64,000 nucleotides of DNA from Streptomyces cyaneogriseus subsp. noncyanogenus (lineage in GTDB: Bacteria; Actinomycetota; Actinomycetes; Streptomycetales; Streptomycetaceae). The stretch spans positions 3,472,001-3,536,000 of the forward strand of contig NZ_CP010849.1 in the NCBI RefSeq assembly GCF_000931445.1, read 5' to 3'. Positions 27,063 through 35,334 of this stretch are shown here, piece after piece; within the stretch, counting starts at the first letter, position 1; each line of letters opens with the position of its first letter. Under the pieces are notes generated by a model. The model saw only the letters and a list, made by a program, of their open reading frames with translations, had not been told where the DNA came from and did no database searches. A program made the position numbers and the translations under genes.

Positions 27063-27675
27063 CGACTCGCTTCGGCAGAGGGGTAGGGGACGGGGACGGG
27101 ACCTGACGTCACCCTGCGAGTCCCCCCTGCGTCACTCCTGAATCGCCTTCCGGATCCCGCACGCACCGCGGATCGTCGGCACTTCGCCCATGACGCGTAC
27201 ACGACCCTGACGACGACCACGACCGGATACCGGGCGGCTCAGGGAGAGGAGAGTGGACGAAAAGTTGTCCACAGCCTGTGGACAAAGGGAGGGGAGACGA
27301 GGCGGGACCGCCGCCGCCGTCCGCCGCTTCCCCCTGGCCGGCCGGCGGCGCGGTGCTGCCCGCCCCGAGCACGGCATCGCGCGCCGCCATCCGGTCGGCG
27401 TTCTCTCCCCGCTCCCCACAAGGGTCTTGGAGAACCGACGCCGCATCGCGACCCGCACTCGCCGAGGGTTTCCGTCACCACACCCTCGCCGTCCCCTCGC
27501 GGCGAATCGCTGCACACCAGCGTGAGGAAACGGTCATCAACCGTCAACCGCCACACGTCGGTTCATCCCGGGCATTCGATGCGCGGGGACGCGCACGGAG
27601 TCACGCGCCGGGCGCACCGCCGGGTCCCGCAGGGCACGGGCGAAGGCAGGGCGAAAGGCACGGCCGTCCGCGCCG
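27063..27675. other. Intergenic region with paired DnaA-box-like motif
   Basis: About 610 bases without a convincing gene. Open frames exist on both strands but lack ribosome sites and codon bias. It contains TGACGTCA near 27104-27111 and the DnaA-box pair at 27265. Nothing else is recognisable. Confidence 0.5.
27265..27285. promoter_or_regulatory. Inverted pair of DnaA-box-like 9-mers
   Basis: TTGTCCACA (27265-27273) and TGTGGACAA (27277-27285) are exact reverse complements separated by GCC. TTGTCCACA is the DnaA-box form favoured in Streptomyces. Two facing boxes with a three-base gap could bind DnaA or simply form a hairpin. No dnaA/dnaN genes are present, so this is not the chromosomal origin as known. 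Confidence 0.5.
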
Positions 27676-28182
27676 TCACACCGCCTCGAAGGCCAGCCCG
27701 TCCCGTGCCGAGGTGCCGCCGCCGGGCGTCGCGCCGCACCCCGTGCCGCCCGCGCGGCCCGGCGTGGGCTCAGGGCCCCGGCCGCCGCGGTCGAGTTCGC
27801 ACCAGATGCGTTTGCCGCCCTCCTCGCGGCTCCAGCCCCAGCGGTCGGCGAGGCCGACGACCAGGGCCAGGCCCCGCCCGCCGGTCGCGTCGTCGTCCGC
27901 GCACCGCGGCACCGGGGCCCGGTCGCTGGAGTCCGCCACCTCCAGGCGCACCGTCGCCTCGTCCGTGGCCGCCCCCGGCAGACACAGGCGCAGGACGGCG
28001 GGGCAACCGGTGTGCACGACGGCGTTGGTGACGAGTTCGGAGACGAGGAGGATCAGCGTCTCGGCGAGCGGCTCGTCGTCCCGTATCCCGGAAACGGCGA
28101 GCCGCGAGCGGGCCCACTTCCTGGCCCGCCCCACCTCCGCGGGGTCGGGCCGGATCTCCAGCTGCACTTGAAGCACCTGCAC
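27676..28182 (-). CDS. ATP-binding protein, RsbW-like serine kinase/anti-sigma
   Basis: A 168-residue HATPase_c protein. The N-box LILLVSELVTNAVVHTGCPA, the G1 segment VRLEVADSSDRAPVPR, and the G2 lid ATGGRGLALVVGLADRWGWS are intact. The last 35 residues are a Gly/Pro-rich tail (GGRGPEPTPGRAGGTGCGAT). It is 1.3 kb from a STAS antagonist gene on the same strand (29530-29910), so the two could form a partner-switching pair, though they are not adjacent. The GTG start at 28182 has a weak ribosome site. Confidence 0.87.
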   Translation of the reverse strand: MQVLQVQLEIRPDPAEVGRARKWARSRLAVSGIRDDEPLAETLILLVSELVTNAVVHTGCPAVLRLCLPGAATDEATVRLEVADSSDRAPVPRCADDDATGGRGLALVVGLADRWGWSREEGGKRIWCELDRGGRGPEPTPGRAGGTGCGATPGGGTSARDGLAFEAV

Positions 28183-28770
28183 CGCTCACACCATCCGAAC
28201 CGGCGGACACTTAGGCTCGCGCCTCACGAGGGCCACGATCGTAGCCATCTTCTGCATGGCCAGAACGACGGCCGGGACGACAGGGATCACGGAACGTGAG
28301 TCCCTTGTGGGACAGCATGGTTGACGTACAGTCACCTCAACAAGCGCTTCGGGCATATTCCAGCGCGAAGGAGTACCCGTAGGGCATACTGTGCGACGCT
28401 CGTCGCGAGCAGTCGAACAGACGACGCCGTGAGGCCGTCCAGCCCCGCAAATGACGGCATGCGGCGCCGGATTCGGGGCCGCCGCAGGGGCGGCGCCGAC
28501 ACGGTTCGCGCTCGGGGCCACTCGCATCTCACTCAAGGTACCGGAGAGCGAGGCCGACTGCGGGCAGTAATCGGCACTTGAGCCCACTTCCGCCGGTGAT
28601 GACGCTCCGTGACGGCCGTGGGCCGCGCTTCACGGCACACCCTCGCGGGCTCCGGGACACCGTCATCGCCTGCGCCCCACCGCCCGTCCGCGCCGCTTCG
28701 GCCGCGCGGTCCGCCGGTCCGTTCGGTCCGGCCGGTCCGCCCCGTCCGGCCGTGCGGGCACGGCACCAGA

Positions 28771-28799
28771 GCGCCCGTGCGGCCAGGCCGCACGGGCGC
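28771..28799 (-). terminator. Hairpin terminator of the EF-hand gene
   Basis: GCGCCCGTGCGGCC pairs perfectly with GGCCGCACGGGCGC around a single unpaired A (in practice a loop of a few bases). It lies about 70 bases past the stop of the EF-hand gene on the - strand. Confidence 0.75.
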
Positions 28800-28823
28800 G
28801 GGGTGCGAGGAGCGGGGGAACCG

Positions 28824-28863
28824 GGGGCGTACGGGGCGTACGGGGCGTACGGGGCGTGCGGGG
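28824..28863. repeat. Tandem 9-bp repeat GGGGCGTAC
   Basis: Four near-perfect copies of GGGGCGTAC (the last reading GGGGCGTGC) abut the 3' end of the EF-hand gene. Confidence 0.8.
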
Positions 28864-28867
28864 CGGC

Positions 28868-29380
28868 CTATTCGGAGACGGTGAAGTAGCGGGCGAAGGC
28901 CGGTACGACGTCCGCCTCCCCCACCTTCCCGTCGCCGTCCGCGTCGAGGGCGGCGGCGACCGGCCGGGCCGTCCCGGGCTCCACCCCCAGTGCCGTCAGC
29001 GCGCGCGCCGCGTCCTCGACGGTGACCGCGCCGTCGTCGTCGGCGTCGGCGACGTCCAGGGCCGCGTGCAGGAAGGGACGGGCGATCTCGGCGAACCGCT
29101 CGGCGTTGTCGCGCAGGCGCTTGACCGCGCCGCTGACGAACTCCTCGCGGGTGACGCGCTGGTCACCGTCCCGGTCCGCCATGCCCGCCATGCCCTGCCA
29201 GAACGCCTCGGCGCCGCCGTACAGCGCCTGGCCCTTGTCGGACCGGGCCGCCATGCCGAACTCCGCGAGCAGCGCCTTGGCCGCTCCGTTGAAGTCCTCT
29301 CGGTCGATGTACCCGTTGCCGTCCTGGTCGAAGGTGGTGAACCGGGCGGCGATCCTGCGCTCGTACTCGCTGCTGACCAT
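28868..29380 (-). CDS. Four-EF-hand calcium-binding protein (calerythrin-like)
   Basis: A 170-residue protein with four EF-hand loops: DQDGNGYIDRED near residue 19, DRDGDQRVTREE near 69, DADDDGAVTVED near 114 and DADGDGKVGEAD near 147. All carry acidic residues at loop positions 1, 3, 5 and 12. The second loop has Gln at position 6, where EF-hands normally have Gly, so it may bind less tightly. Length and spacing match calerythrin and the Cab proteins of Streptomyces, proposed calcium buffers or sensors affecting development. The start at 29380 follows GAAGAGA. It is preceded upstream by the STAS gene in the same direction with a 150-base gap. Confidence 0.93.
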   Translation of the reverse strand: MVSSEYERRIAARFTTFDQDGNGYIDREDFNGAAKALLAEFGMAARSDKGQALYGGAEAFWQGMAGMADRDGDQRVTREEFVSGAVKRLRDNAERFAEIARPFLHAALDVADADDDGAVTVEDAARALTALGVEPGTARPVAAALDADGDGKVGEADVVPAFARYFTVSE

Positions 29381-29529
29381 TTCTCTTCGGGCCGCCTTAC
29401 GTCGGTGGGGGTGCGTCTCGTCGGAGCGTACGACGGCGGGGAGCGTCCCCGCGCCGGAAGGCGAGGGTTGTACCGGAACCGGGGGAATTCCGGTACGAAG
29501 GTGTGGCACGGGGACCCCGGGGTGCCCGC

Positions 29530-29910
29530 CTAGGCGGCCGGGGTGCGGGGCTCCTCGCCGGTCGCCGAGGCGAGGTCGGGGTGGATGTCGAAGAGCCGGC
29601 GCACACCCAGCGCGCCGAGGACGCGGTTGACGTGGGATCCGTCGGCCGCGCCCCGGGCCGGCAGGATCAGGCGGAGCCGCCCCTGGCAGGAACGGATCAG
29701 CCGCCGGGCGGCGATGAGCACACCGACTCCGCTGGAGTCGCAGAACAGGACCTCGGAGAGGTCGAGGACGAGGCTGTGGCGGCCTTCGGCCACCACGTCG
29801 TGCACCCGCTGACGCAGCACCGGCGACGTCACCAGATCCAGCTCGCCCGACACCTGGAGCACGGACCATCCGCCCTGCTCGACCGCGTTCACATTGAACG
29901 TCACCACCAT
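29530..29910 (-). CDS. Anti-sigma factor antagonist, STAS domain (RsbV-like)
   Basis: A 126-residue STAS protein. GGWSVLQVSGELDLVTSPVL, then LVLDLSEVLFCDSSGVGVLI with the conserved phosphorylatable Ser in DSSGVG, then a Gly/Asn-rich turn (DGSHVNRVLGALGVRRLFDI). When unphosphorylated, such proteins sequester RsbW-type kinases and free a sigma factor. GAAAGG stands close before the ATG at 29910. The partner kinase may be the 27676-28182 product; Streptomyces encodes many, so pairing is uncertain. Confidence 0.93.
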   Translation of the reverse strand: MVVTFNVNAVEQGGWSVLQVSGELDLVTSPVLRQRVHDVVAEGRHSLVLDLSEVLFCDSSGVGVLIAARRLIRSCQGRLRLILPARGAADGSHVNRVLGALGVRRLFDIHPDLASATGEEPRTPAA

Positions 29911-30330
29911 GCCTTTCGCTCGCCGGAATGTCCGGATCGCGCCCGGGCGGCGACCGGACGCGATCCGGACCGGGCCTGGGTTCAGTCGAAACGGAAGCAC
30001 TGCCTACGCTTCTTGGGCGCGCGCCTGCCCACCGGCCGTTCCCGCAAACACCTCGCCGGAAACGAACACCGATCAAAGACGTCTTGTTTCAGTCTCTTTC
30101 GCTCTCGTTCGATCGCATTCGATCGGCTCCGGTCGCATGGTGGGGAGACACGGGGAGCACAAGAAGCTTCCGGAAGGCGCGCATTATCACCCACCGGGCG
30201 CCCGGGGGCGCACATTGCCGCAAAGGGGCGCGCATCACCAAAGGTGCCGTCTACATTCGAGGAGTCGGTGGCCGAACGCCGTGGGGCGCTCGGCGGGGGC
30301 GCCGGACACGGGCAGGGGCGAGGGGGCCGC
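29911..30330. other. Divergent intergenic region, STAS/ECF sigma
   Basis: About 420 bases between the divergent STAS and sigma genes. It contains AT-richer DNA near 30070-30130 with near-repeats TCGATCGCAT and CGGTCGCATG. It must hold both promoters. No ORF is credible. Confidence 0.5.
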
Positions 30331-30912
30331 ATGGCGAACACGGAGATACCGCAGCGCTGGGACCGCAAGATGCAGCAGCGGCTCGCGCGCGGGGAGGCCG
30401 CCGCCCTCGGCGAGCTGTACGACCGGTTCGCCTCGCTCGTGCGCGGCCTGGCCCACCGCGTCCTCGGCGACGAGGACGGGGCGGACGGCATCACGCGGGA
30501 GGTCTTCGCCCACGTCTGGCAGCACCCGGACTCCTACGACCCCCGGCAGGGCCCGCTGCGGACCTGGCTCGCCGCGCTGACCCGCCGCCTGGCCGTGGAG
30601 CGGCTGCGCGCCACCGGGACCGCGGCGCTGGAGCGCGGCGGCCCGGGAAGCGCCGAGGAACTGGAGCGCAAGGTGCGCCGCGCCGCGGTCGCCGCCCGCG
30701 CCGACTACATCGTCCAGGCGATGCCCGTCCCGCTGCGCGCCGCGCTGGAGCTGGCCTACTTCCAGCGCCGCGACTACCGGCAGACGGCCGCCGACCTCGG
30801 CGTCACCGAGGACGAGGCCCGGCGCCGCCTGCGGCTGGGCCTGCAACTGCTCGCCACCGCCCACGAGTTGGGCGTCCCCGGGACACCACCCGGGTACGGG
30901 GGCGCGGCATGA
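30331..30912 (+). CDS. ECF-type sigma factor
   Basis: A 193-residue sigma-70 family protein with regions 2 and 4 only. Region 2 spans GEAAALGELYDRFASLVRGL through FAHVWQHPDSYDPRQGPLRT-WL. Region 4 holds PVPLRAALELAYFQRRDYRQ and TAADLGVTEDEARRRLRLGL (-35 recognition helix). GAGGGGG precedes the ATG. The stop overlaps the start of a zinc-finger protein gene (ATGA at 30909-30912), the usual sigma/anti-sigma coupling. Confidence 0.92.
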   Translation: MANTEIPQRWDRKMQQRLARGEAAALGELYDRFASLVRGLAHRVLGDEDGADGITREVFAHVWQHPDSYDPRQGPLRTWLAALTRRLAVERLRATGTAALERGGPGSAEELERKVRRAAVAARADYIVQAMPVPLRAALELAYFQRRDYRQTAADLGVTEDEARRRLRLGLQLLATAHELGVPGTPPGYGGAA

Positions 30913-32228
30913 GCGGGGCGGAACGCTTCGAGGCGTACGAGGACGACCTGCCGGAGCACCCCGGCGGCCGGGCCGGAGCGCGGCCGTCCGGGCCGGGCGC
31001 CCCGGGCTCCCTGGTCGGCCTGCCGGGGCGCGGCGGCGGAGACCCGGCCGATCCGCCGCCGGACCCACCCGACCCACCCGACCCGCCGGACCCGTCGGCG
31101 CCGCCCGCCGTGCTGGAGCACGGGGTGCTGCGGTCGCTGCTGGGCGCGTGGGCGCTGGCCGCGTGCTCGGCGCGGGAGGCCGCCGCCGTCGAGGAGCACC
31201 TGCGCGGCTGCGGCGCCTGTGCCGACGAGGGCCGGCGGCTGCGCGACGCGGTCGGGCTGCTCCGGCGCCCGGAGAGCCTCGACCTGGACCCGGCGCTGCG
31301 CGCCCGCGTCCTGGACGGCTGCCTGGAGCGGCGCCCGCCGCGCATCCCGGTGCCCGCGTGGGCGAAGCCGTACGACGCCGAGACCGCCCGGCTGGACGCC
31401 CTGCTCCAGGACTTCGAGGACGCCGAGTGGCACGCTCCCGTCCGGCTGCGCTGGTCCGGCTCCGGTGGCGCGACCCGCCGGACGACGGTGGCCGGGGTCA
31501 TCGCCGATCTGCTGGCGGTCGACGGAGTGGTCGCGGTCGCCCTCGGCCTGCCCGATCCGCCCGGCCCGGCCCGCGTGCCGGACGCGGCCCCGGGAGCCCG
31601 TACGGAGGCGCACGGGCGGACCGTCCGCTTCCCGCCCACCCGCTCGGTACGGTCGCCCTGGCGGGACCAGGCCCACGCCATCGTCCGGACGGTCTCCTTC
31701 ACCGGCGGGGGCACCGGCGACAGCGGGGGCCGGATGCCCCTCTCGTACGGCGACGCCACGCTGCCCCTGCGCGACGCGCTGCTGCGCCGGGCCTTCGCGT
31801 GCTGGATGCGCGGCGAGGACATCGCCGACGCGGTGGACTACCCGTACGAGCCGCCCTCCCCGCGTCACCTCCACCGCATGATCGACCTGACGGCGCGGAT
31901 GCTGCCGGAGGCGCTGGCGGCGCGCCGCCGGGCCGGGACGGCGGCGCCCGGTCCGCGCCGGCATCTGGTCGCGGCGGGCGAACCGGGGCGCAGCCTGCGG
32001 CTGGAGATCGAGGGAGCGGGCGGCGGCGAGTGGCTGATCGCGCTGGACTCCCCCGCCGCGGTGGGCTCCGCCGACCACGAGGTGGCCCACGCGGTCCTGG
32101 ACGGCGTGGAGTTCTGCCGCCTGGCCGCGGGGCGCCTTCCCCCGGAGGACGCCGCGGTCGGCCGGTCCGGGGACCGCGAGGCGATCCGGGACGTCCTGCT
32201 GGCGGCGGCCTCCCTCGGCCGGACGTGA
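30909..32228 (+). CDS. Zinc-finger anti-sigma factor fused to a mycothiol-dependent-isomerase-like domain
   Basis: The 439-residue protein begins with a disordered Pro/Asp stretch (three DPPDPP-type repeats). A zf-HC2 anti-sigma domain follows: VLRSLLGAWALAACSAREAA and the HX3CX2C motif in EEHLRGCGAC. Residues about 165-330 resemble the MDMPI/DinB-like metal-binding fold (AETARLDALLQDFEDAEWHA, RDALLRRAFACWMRGEDIAD). The C-terminal ~100 residues resemble an SCP2-like lobe (LRLEIEGAGGGEWLIALDSP). Translational coupling to the ECF sigma makes it the cognate anti-sigma. No membrane segment is visible, so it is a soluble redox- or thiol-responsive regulator by analogy with RsrA-type proteins. Confidence 0.85.
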   Translation: MSGAERFEAYEDDLPEHPGGRAGARPSGPGAPGSLVGLPGRGGGDPADPPPDPPDPPDPPDPSAPPAVLEHGVLRSLLGAWALAACSAREAAAVEEHLRGCGACADEGRRLRDAVGLLRRPESLDLDPALRARVLDGCLERRPPRIPVPAWAKPYDAETARLDALLQDFEDAEWHAPVRLRWSGSGGATRRTTVAGVIADLLAVDGVVAVALGLPDPPGPARVPDAAPGARTEAHGRTVRFPPTRSVRSPWRDQAHAIVRTVSFTGGGTGDSGGRMPLSYGDATLPLRDALLRRAFACWMRGEDIADAVDYPYEPPSPRHLHRMIDLTARMLPEALAARRRAGTAAPGPRRHLVAAGEPGRSLRLEIEGAGGGEWLIALDSPAAVGSADHEVAHAVLDGVEFCRLAAGRLPPEDAAVGRSGDREAIRDVLLAAASLGRT

Positions 32229-32280
32229 CCGGAGGCCGGAGGAGACCGGAGCCGCGCGTCGTCCCCCGGGCGGGCCGGGC

Positions 32281-32372
32281 TCAGGCGGACAGGCGGTTCA
32301 GGCGGTCAGGCGGTTCAGGCGGTCAGGCGGCTCAGGCGGTCAGGCGGCTCAGGCGGCTCAGGCGGCTCAGGC
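32281..32372. repeat. Tandem CAGGCGG(N2)T repeats at the purU stop codon
   Basis: About ten copies of an 8-10 bp unit (TCAGGCGG, TCAGGCGGTT, TCAGGCGGC) run into the stop codon of purU at 32367. On the - strand each unit carries TGA, giving a ladder of stop codons after the gene. No terminator hairpin is evident here. Confidence 0.85.
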
Positions 32373-33248
32373 GAAGACGACCGTGCGCCGGCCGTTGAGC
32401 AGGATGCGCCGCTCGGCGTGCCACTTCACGGCCCGCGCCAGCGCCTGGCACTCCACGTCCCGCCCGATGGCGACCAGGCCCTCCGGGGTGACGTCGTGGC
32501 CGACCCGCTCGACCTCCTGCTCGATGATCGGCCCCTCGTCGAGGTCGGCCGTCACGTAGTGCGCGGTGGCGCCGATCAGCTTCACCCCGCGCGCGTGCGC
32601 CTGGTGGTAGGGCTTGGCGCCCTTGAAGCTCGGCAGGAAGGAGTGGTGGATGTTGATGATCCGCCCGGACAGCCGCTTGCACAGGTCGTCGGAGAGGACC
32701 TGCATGTAGCGGGCGAGGACGACCAGCTCGACGTCCTCCTCGCGCACGATCTCCAGCAGCCGCGCCTCGGCCTGGGCCTTGGTGTCCTTCGTCACGGGGA
32801 TGTGGTGGAAGGGGATGTCATACGACCCCACCAGCTCGGCGAAGTCGGTGTGATTGGACACCACACCGGCGATCTCCACCGGCAGTGCGCCGATACGGGC
32901 CCGGAAGAGCAGGTCGTTCAGGCAGTGGCCGAACTTGCTGACCATCAGCAGAACGCGCATCTTCTCGTCGGCCCGGTTGATCTGCCAGTCCATGTGGAAG
33001 GAGTCGCCGATCGCCGCGAAGCTGGCGCGCAGCTTCTCCACGGTCACCGGCGCCTCGGCCGAGAAGTGGACGCGCATGAAGAACAGTCCCGTGTCGTGGT
33101 CGCCGAACTGCTGGCTGTCCTCGATGTTGCAGCCGGTCATGAAGAGGTAGCTCGACACGGCGTGCACGATGCCCTGCTTGTCCGGGCAGGAGAGGGTGAG
33201 GACGTACTGATCGGCCGGGGCCGCGGCTCGGGTGGACTGCTCGTTCAT
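32367..33248 (-). CDS. purU: Formyltetrahydrofolate deformylase
   Basis: The 293-residue enzyme hydrolyses 10-formyl-THF to THF and formate, balancing one-carbon pools. An ACT domain comes first (YVLTLSCPDKQGIVHAVSSY, residues about 15-95), then the formyltransferase fold. Catalytic motifs are visible: GRIINIHHSFLPSFKGAKPY (Asn and His) and TADLDEGPIIEQEVERVGHD (Asp). The ATG at 33248 gives the usual PurU length; the ribosome site is weak. An in-frame GTG upstream would add residues with no family counterpart. Confidence 0.96.
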   Translation of the reverse strand: MNEQSTRAAAPADQYVLTLSCPDKQGIVHAVSSYLFMTGCNIEDSQQFGDHDTGLFFMRVHFSAEAPVTVEKLRASFAAIGDSFHMDWQINRADEKMRVLLMVSKFGHCLNDLLFRARIGALPVEIAGVVSNHTDFAELVGSYDIPFHHIPVTKDTKAQAEARLLEIVREEDVELVVLARYMQVLSDDLCKRLSGRIINIHHSFLPSFKGAKPYHQAHARGVKLIGATAHYVTADLDEGPIIEQEVERVGHDVTPEGLVAIGRDVECQALARAVKWHAERRILLNGRRTVVFA

Positions 33249-33328
33249 GCAGGACAGGTTCCCATATCCGGCAGCCCCGCCGGAGGGCCGTCCCGTCACC
33301 CGGACCGGCCCGCTGTGCACGAGAGGCC

Positions 33329-33829
33329 CTACGCGGTCCGGGTCAGGACGCGCAGCGCCTCCAGGCTGCGCGGCACCGCGTCCGGGTCGTCGCCGTCGCC
33401 GGCGGCCAGCCGGACATGCGCGTCGCGCGCCGCCCGCACCGCGTCCGGCCAGGCCGGGTGGGCGAGGTAGGTCTGGACCGGGGCGTCCGGCCCGACCTCG
33501 TGCATGATCCGCAGCACCCGCAGGACCGCGGTGTCGACGAGCGCCGCCTCCTGCGAGTCACGGAAGATCGTGCCGACGTACTTGTCGGCGGACCAGTGGT
33601 CGAGCCAGGTGTCCTCCACCAGCCGGTACACCGCGTCGGTGACGTCGCCGTAGCCGTCCACCCCGGCCAGCCAGACGTCCCGCTGGAAGGCGGGGTCGGA
33701 GAGCATGTGCAGCGCGGAGCGCACATTGCTGCGCCAGCGCCACCACGGCATGTCGTTCAGTGGCATGCCGCCCATGGTGGAGGAGCGGCGGCCGCGACGG
33801 GAAGAGTTCTCCGAACCTTGCACGGTCAT
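33329..33829 (-). CDS. SCO4402-family conserved hypothetical protein
   Basis: A 166-residue soluble protein: a basic, Ser-rich start, then MPLNDMPWWRWRSNVRSALH, FQRDVWLAGVDGYGDVTDAV, YRLVEDTWLDHWSADKYVGT-IFRD and an Ala/Val-rich helical C-terminus. It is mainly helical by composition. It matches my memory of a conserved streptomycete family named after SCO4402, whose function is unknown. GGAGGGG lies 11 bases before the ATG. It is 80 bases upstream of purU in the same direction. Confidence 0.75.
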   Translation of the reverse strand: MTVQGSENSSRRGRRSSTMGGMPLNDMPWWRWRSNVRSALHMLSDPAFQRDVWLAGVDGYGDVTDAVYRLVEDTWLDHWSADKYVGTIFRDSQEAALVDTAVLRVLRIMHEVGPDAPVQTYLAHPAWPDAVRAARDAHVRLAAGDGDDPDAVPRSLEALRVLTRTA

Positions 33830-33946
33830 CGATCGTACGTTCCCCTCCACGCATGCCCCACCGGCCCCCGCAATTCACCTCCGCGTCACCACGCATTGAC
33901 CGGAGGTCACTTCCAGGTTAGCCGTGTGGCGGAATCGTGTGCGTCC

Positions 33947-35257
33947 ATGACCGGCAGGCGACGCAAGCGCAGCATCCTCCTTCCCCGCCTCCTCACCCGG
34001 CCCGCCCGAACCGGCGCCCTGACCGCGGGCGCCCTGGCGGCCTGTGCCTCGCTCGCCGCCGGCTGCGGGATCGTCCCCGGTGCCACGGGGGGCGCCGGGG
34101 ACGATCCGATCACCGTCATGACCTGGGCACCGCAGGACACGAACGCCACCAACAAGCCCGGCATGCCGGCCTTCGCCCGCGCCTACGCCCGCTGGATCAA
34201 CGCCCAGGGCGGCATCAACGGGCATCCGCTCAACGTCGTGACCTGCAACGAGCACAACGACAGCATCACCGCCGCCAAGTGCGCCCGGCGCGCGGTCAAG
34301 GAGGGCGCGGTCGCGGTCGTCGGCTCCTACAGCCAGCACGGCGACTCCTTCTTCCCGGTGCTCGAAGGCGCCGGCATCCCCTACATCGGCGGCTACGGCA
34401 TCACCAACGCCGAGTTCACCAGCCCGCTGTCCTACCCGGTCAACGGCGGGCAGCCCGCCCTGCTGGCCGGGCTCGGCAGCGCGCTCGCCCCGCGCTGCGG
34501 CCCCGTCACCCTGGTCCGCCCGGACACCATCGCCGGCGACCAGCTCCCGGCCCTGCTCGACTCCGGCCTGACGGCCGGCGGGCACGAGGCGGCCGACGAC
34601 CAGCGGGCGCCGGAGGACGCCACCGAGTACGGCGCCCAGGCGCAGCGCGCGCTGGAGCGGGCCACGGCCGACCCGCTGGAGAAGGGCTGTGTGGTGCCCG
34701 TCCTCGGGGACCGCACCGACACCTTCATGGACTCCTTCCGCCGCGTCCGCGAGGAGTACCCCGGGGTCCGCACCGGCACGGTGCTCGGCAGCGTCGACCA
34801 GACGACGATCAACGCGACCGGCGGGGCGGCCGGGCCGTACGAGGGGTCGTACGTCACCGGGTGGTACCCGGTCGCGAGCGATCCGCGCTGGGAGGGGATG
34901 CGGCAGGTGATCCGGGAGCAGGCGTTCGGCGACAACCGCGTCGACGCCGAGGACGCCGGGGTGCAGACCACCTGGATCGCGTACACCGTGTTCAAGGGGG
35001 TCGTCGAGGCGCTCGGCGACCGCGAGGTGACCGCCGACACCGTGACGCGCGCCCTCGACGACGGGCTGAAGGTCGGCACGGGCGGCCTCACGCCGGAGCT
35101 CCAGTGGCGCTTCCAGGACAAGCTGGCCTCGGTCGGCTTCCCGCGCCTGGTCAACACCGACGTCACCGTCCAGATCGTCCGGGACGGGCATCTGGTGTCG
35201 GCCAGGAAGGGCTTCGTCGACACGACCCGGACGCTGCGGGACGCGGACGTGGCCTGA
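33947..35257 (+). CDS. Lipoprotein, branched-chain amino acid-type periplasmic binding protein
   Basis: A 436-residue substrate-binding protein. The N-terminus has a basic stretch, a hydrophobic core and lipobox LAAGC (GALAACASLAAGCGIVPG). The mature part has the Peripla_BP_6/Leu-Ile-Val binding fold: FARAYARWINAQGGINGHPL, AVAVVGSYSQHGDSFFPVLE, GIPYIGGYGITNAEFTSPLS, and C-terminal DAGVQTTWIAYTVFKGVVEA. No permease or ATPase gene is adjacent, so it is an orphan receptor or uses a distant transporter. The ATG at 33947 has no strong ribosome site. Confidence 0.9.
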   Translation: MTGRRRKRSILLPRLLTRPARTGALTAGALAACASLAAGCGIVPGATGGAGDDPITVMTWAPQDTNATNKPGMPAFARAYARWINAQGGINGHPLNVVTCNEHNDSITAAKCARRAVKEGAVAVVGSYSQHGDSFFPVLEGAGIPYIGGYGITNAEFTSPLSYPVNGGQPALLAGLGSALAPRCGPVTLVRPDTIAGDQLPALLDSGLTAGGHEAADDQRAPEDATEYGAQAQRALERATADPLEKGCVVPVLGDRTDTFMDSFRRVREEYPGVRTGTVLGSVDQTTINATGGAAGPYEGSYVTGWYPVASDPRWEGMRQVIREQAFGDNRVDAEDAGVQTTWIAYTVFKGVVEALGDREVTADTVTRALDDGLKVGTGGLTPELQWRFQDKLASVGFPRLVNTDVTVQIVRDGHLVSARKGFVDTTRTLRDADVA

Positions 35258-35334
35258 GCCGGGGCGCCCCCGAGGGGGCGGCCCCGGGGGGCGGTCCCGG
35301 GGAGCGGTCCCGGGGAGCGGTCCCGGGGGCCCGG
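35258..35334. repeat. Tandem GGTCCCGGGGAGC repeats between convergent genes
   Basis: After the binding-protein stop, a run of GGCCCCGGGGGGC, GGTCCCGGGGAGC (twice) and GGTCCCGGGGGCCC units fills the gap to the convergent gene. CCCGGG cores are self-complementary and may act as a crude bidirectional terminator. Confidence 0.7.

Larger units (their letters stand above)
28183..28867. other. Gene-free stretch of about 680 bases
   Basis: No frame has a good ribosome site plus streptomycete codon usage. The AT-richer part around 28200-28400 is likely the promoter region of the ATP-binding protein gene and possibly of a short transcript on the + strand. The right part holds a terminator (28771) and a tandem repeat (28824). 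Confidence 0.5.

Noticed and set aside
27265..27285. Replication origin
   Set aside because: Only two boxes and no dnaA, dnaN or box cluster; kept as a possible DnaA site only.
29928..30908. N-terminal extension of the anti-sigma gene to 29928
   Set aside because: The open frame extends through an AT-rich promoter region and the sigma gene in another frame; the true start overlaps the sigma stop.
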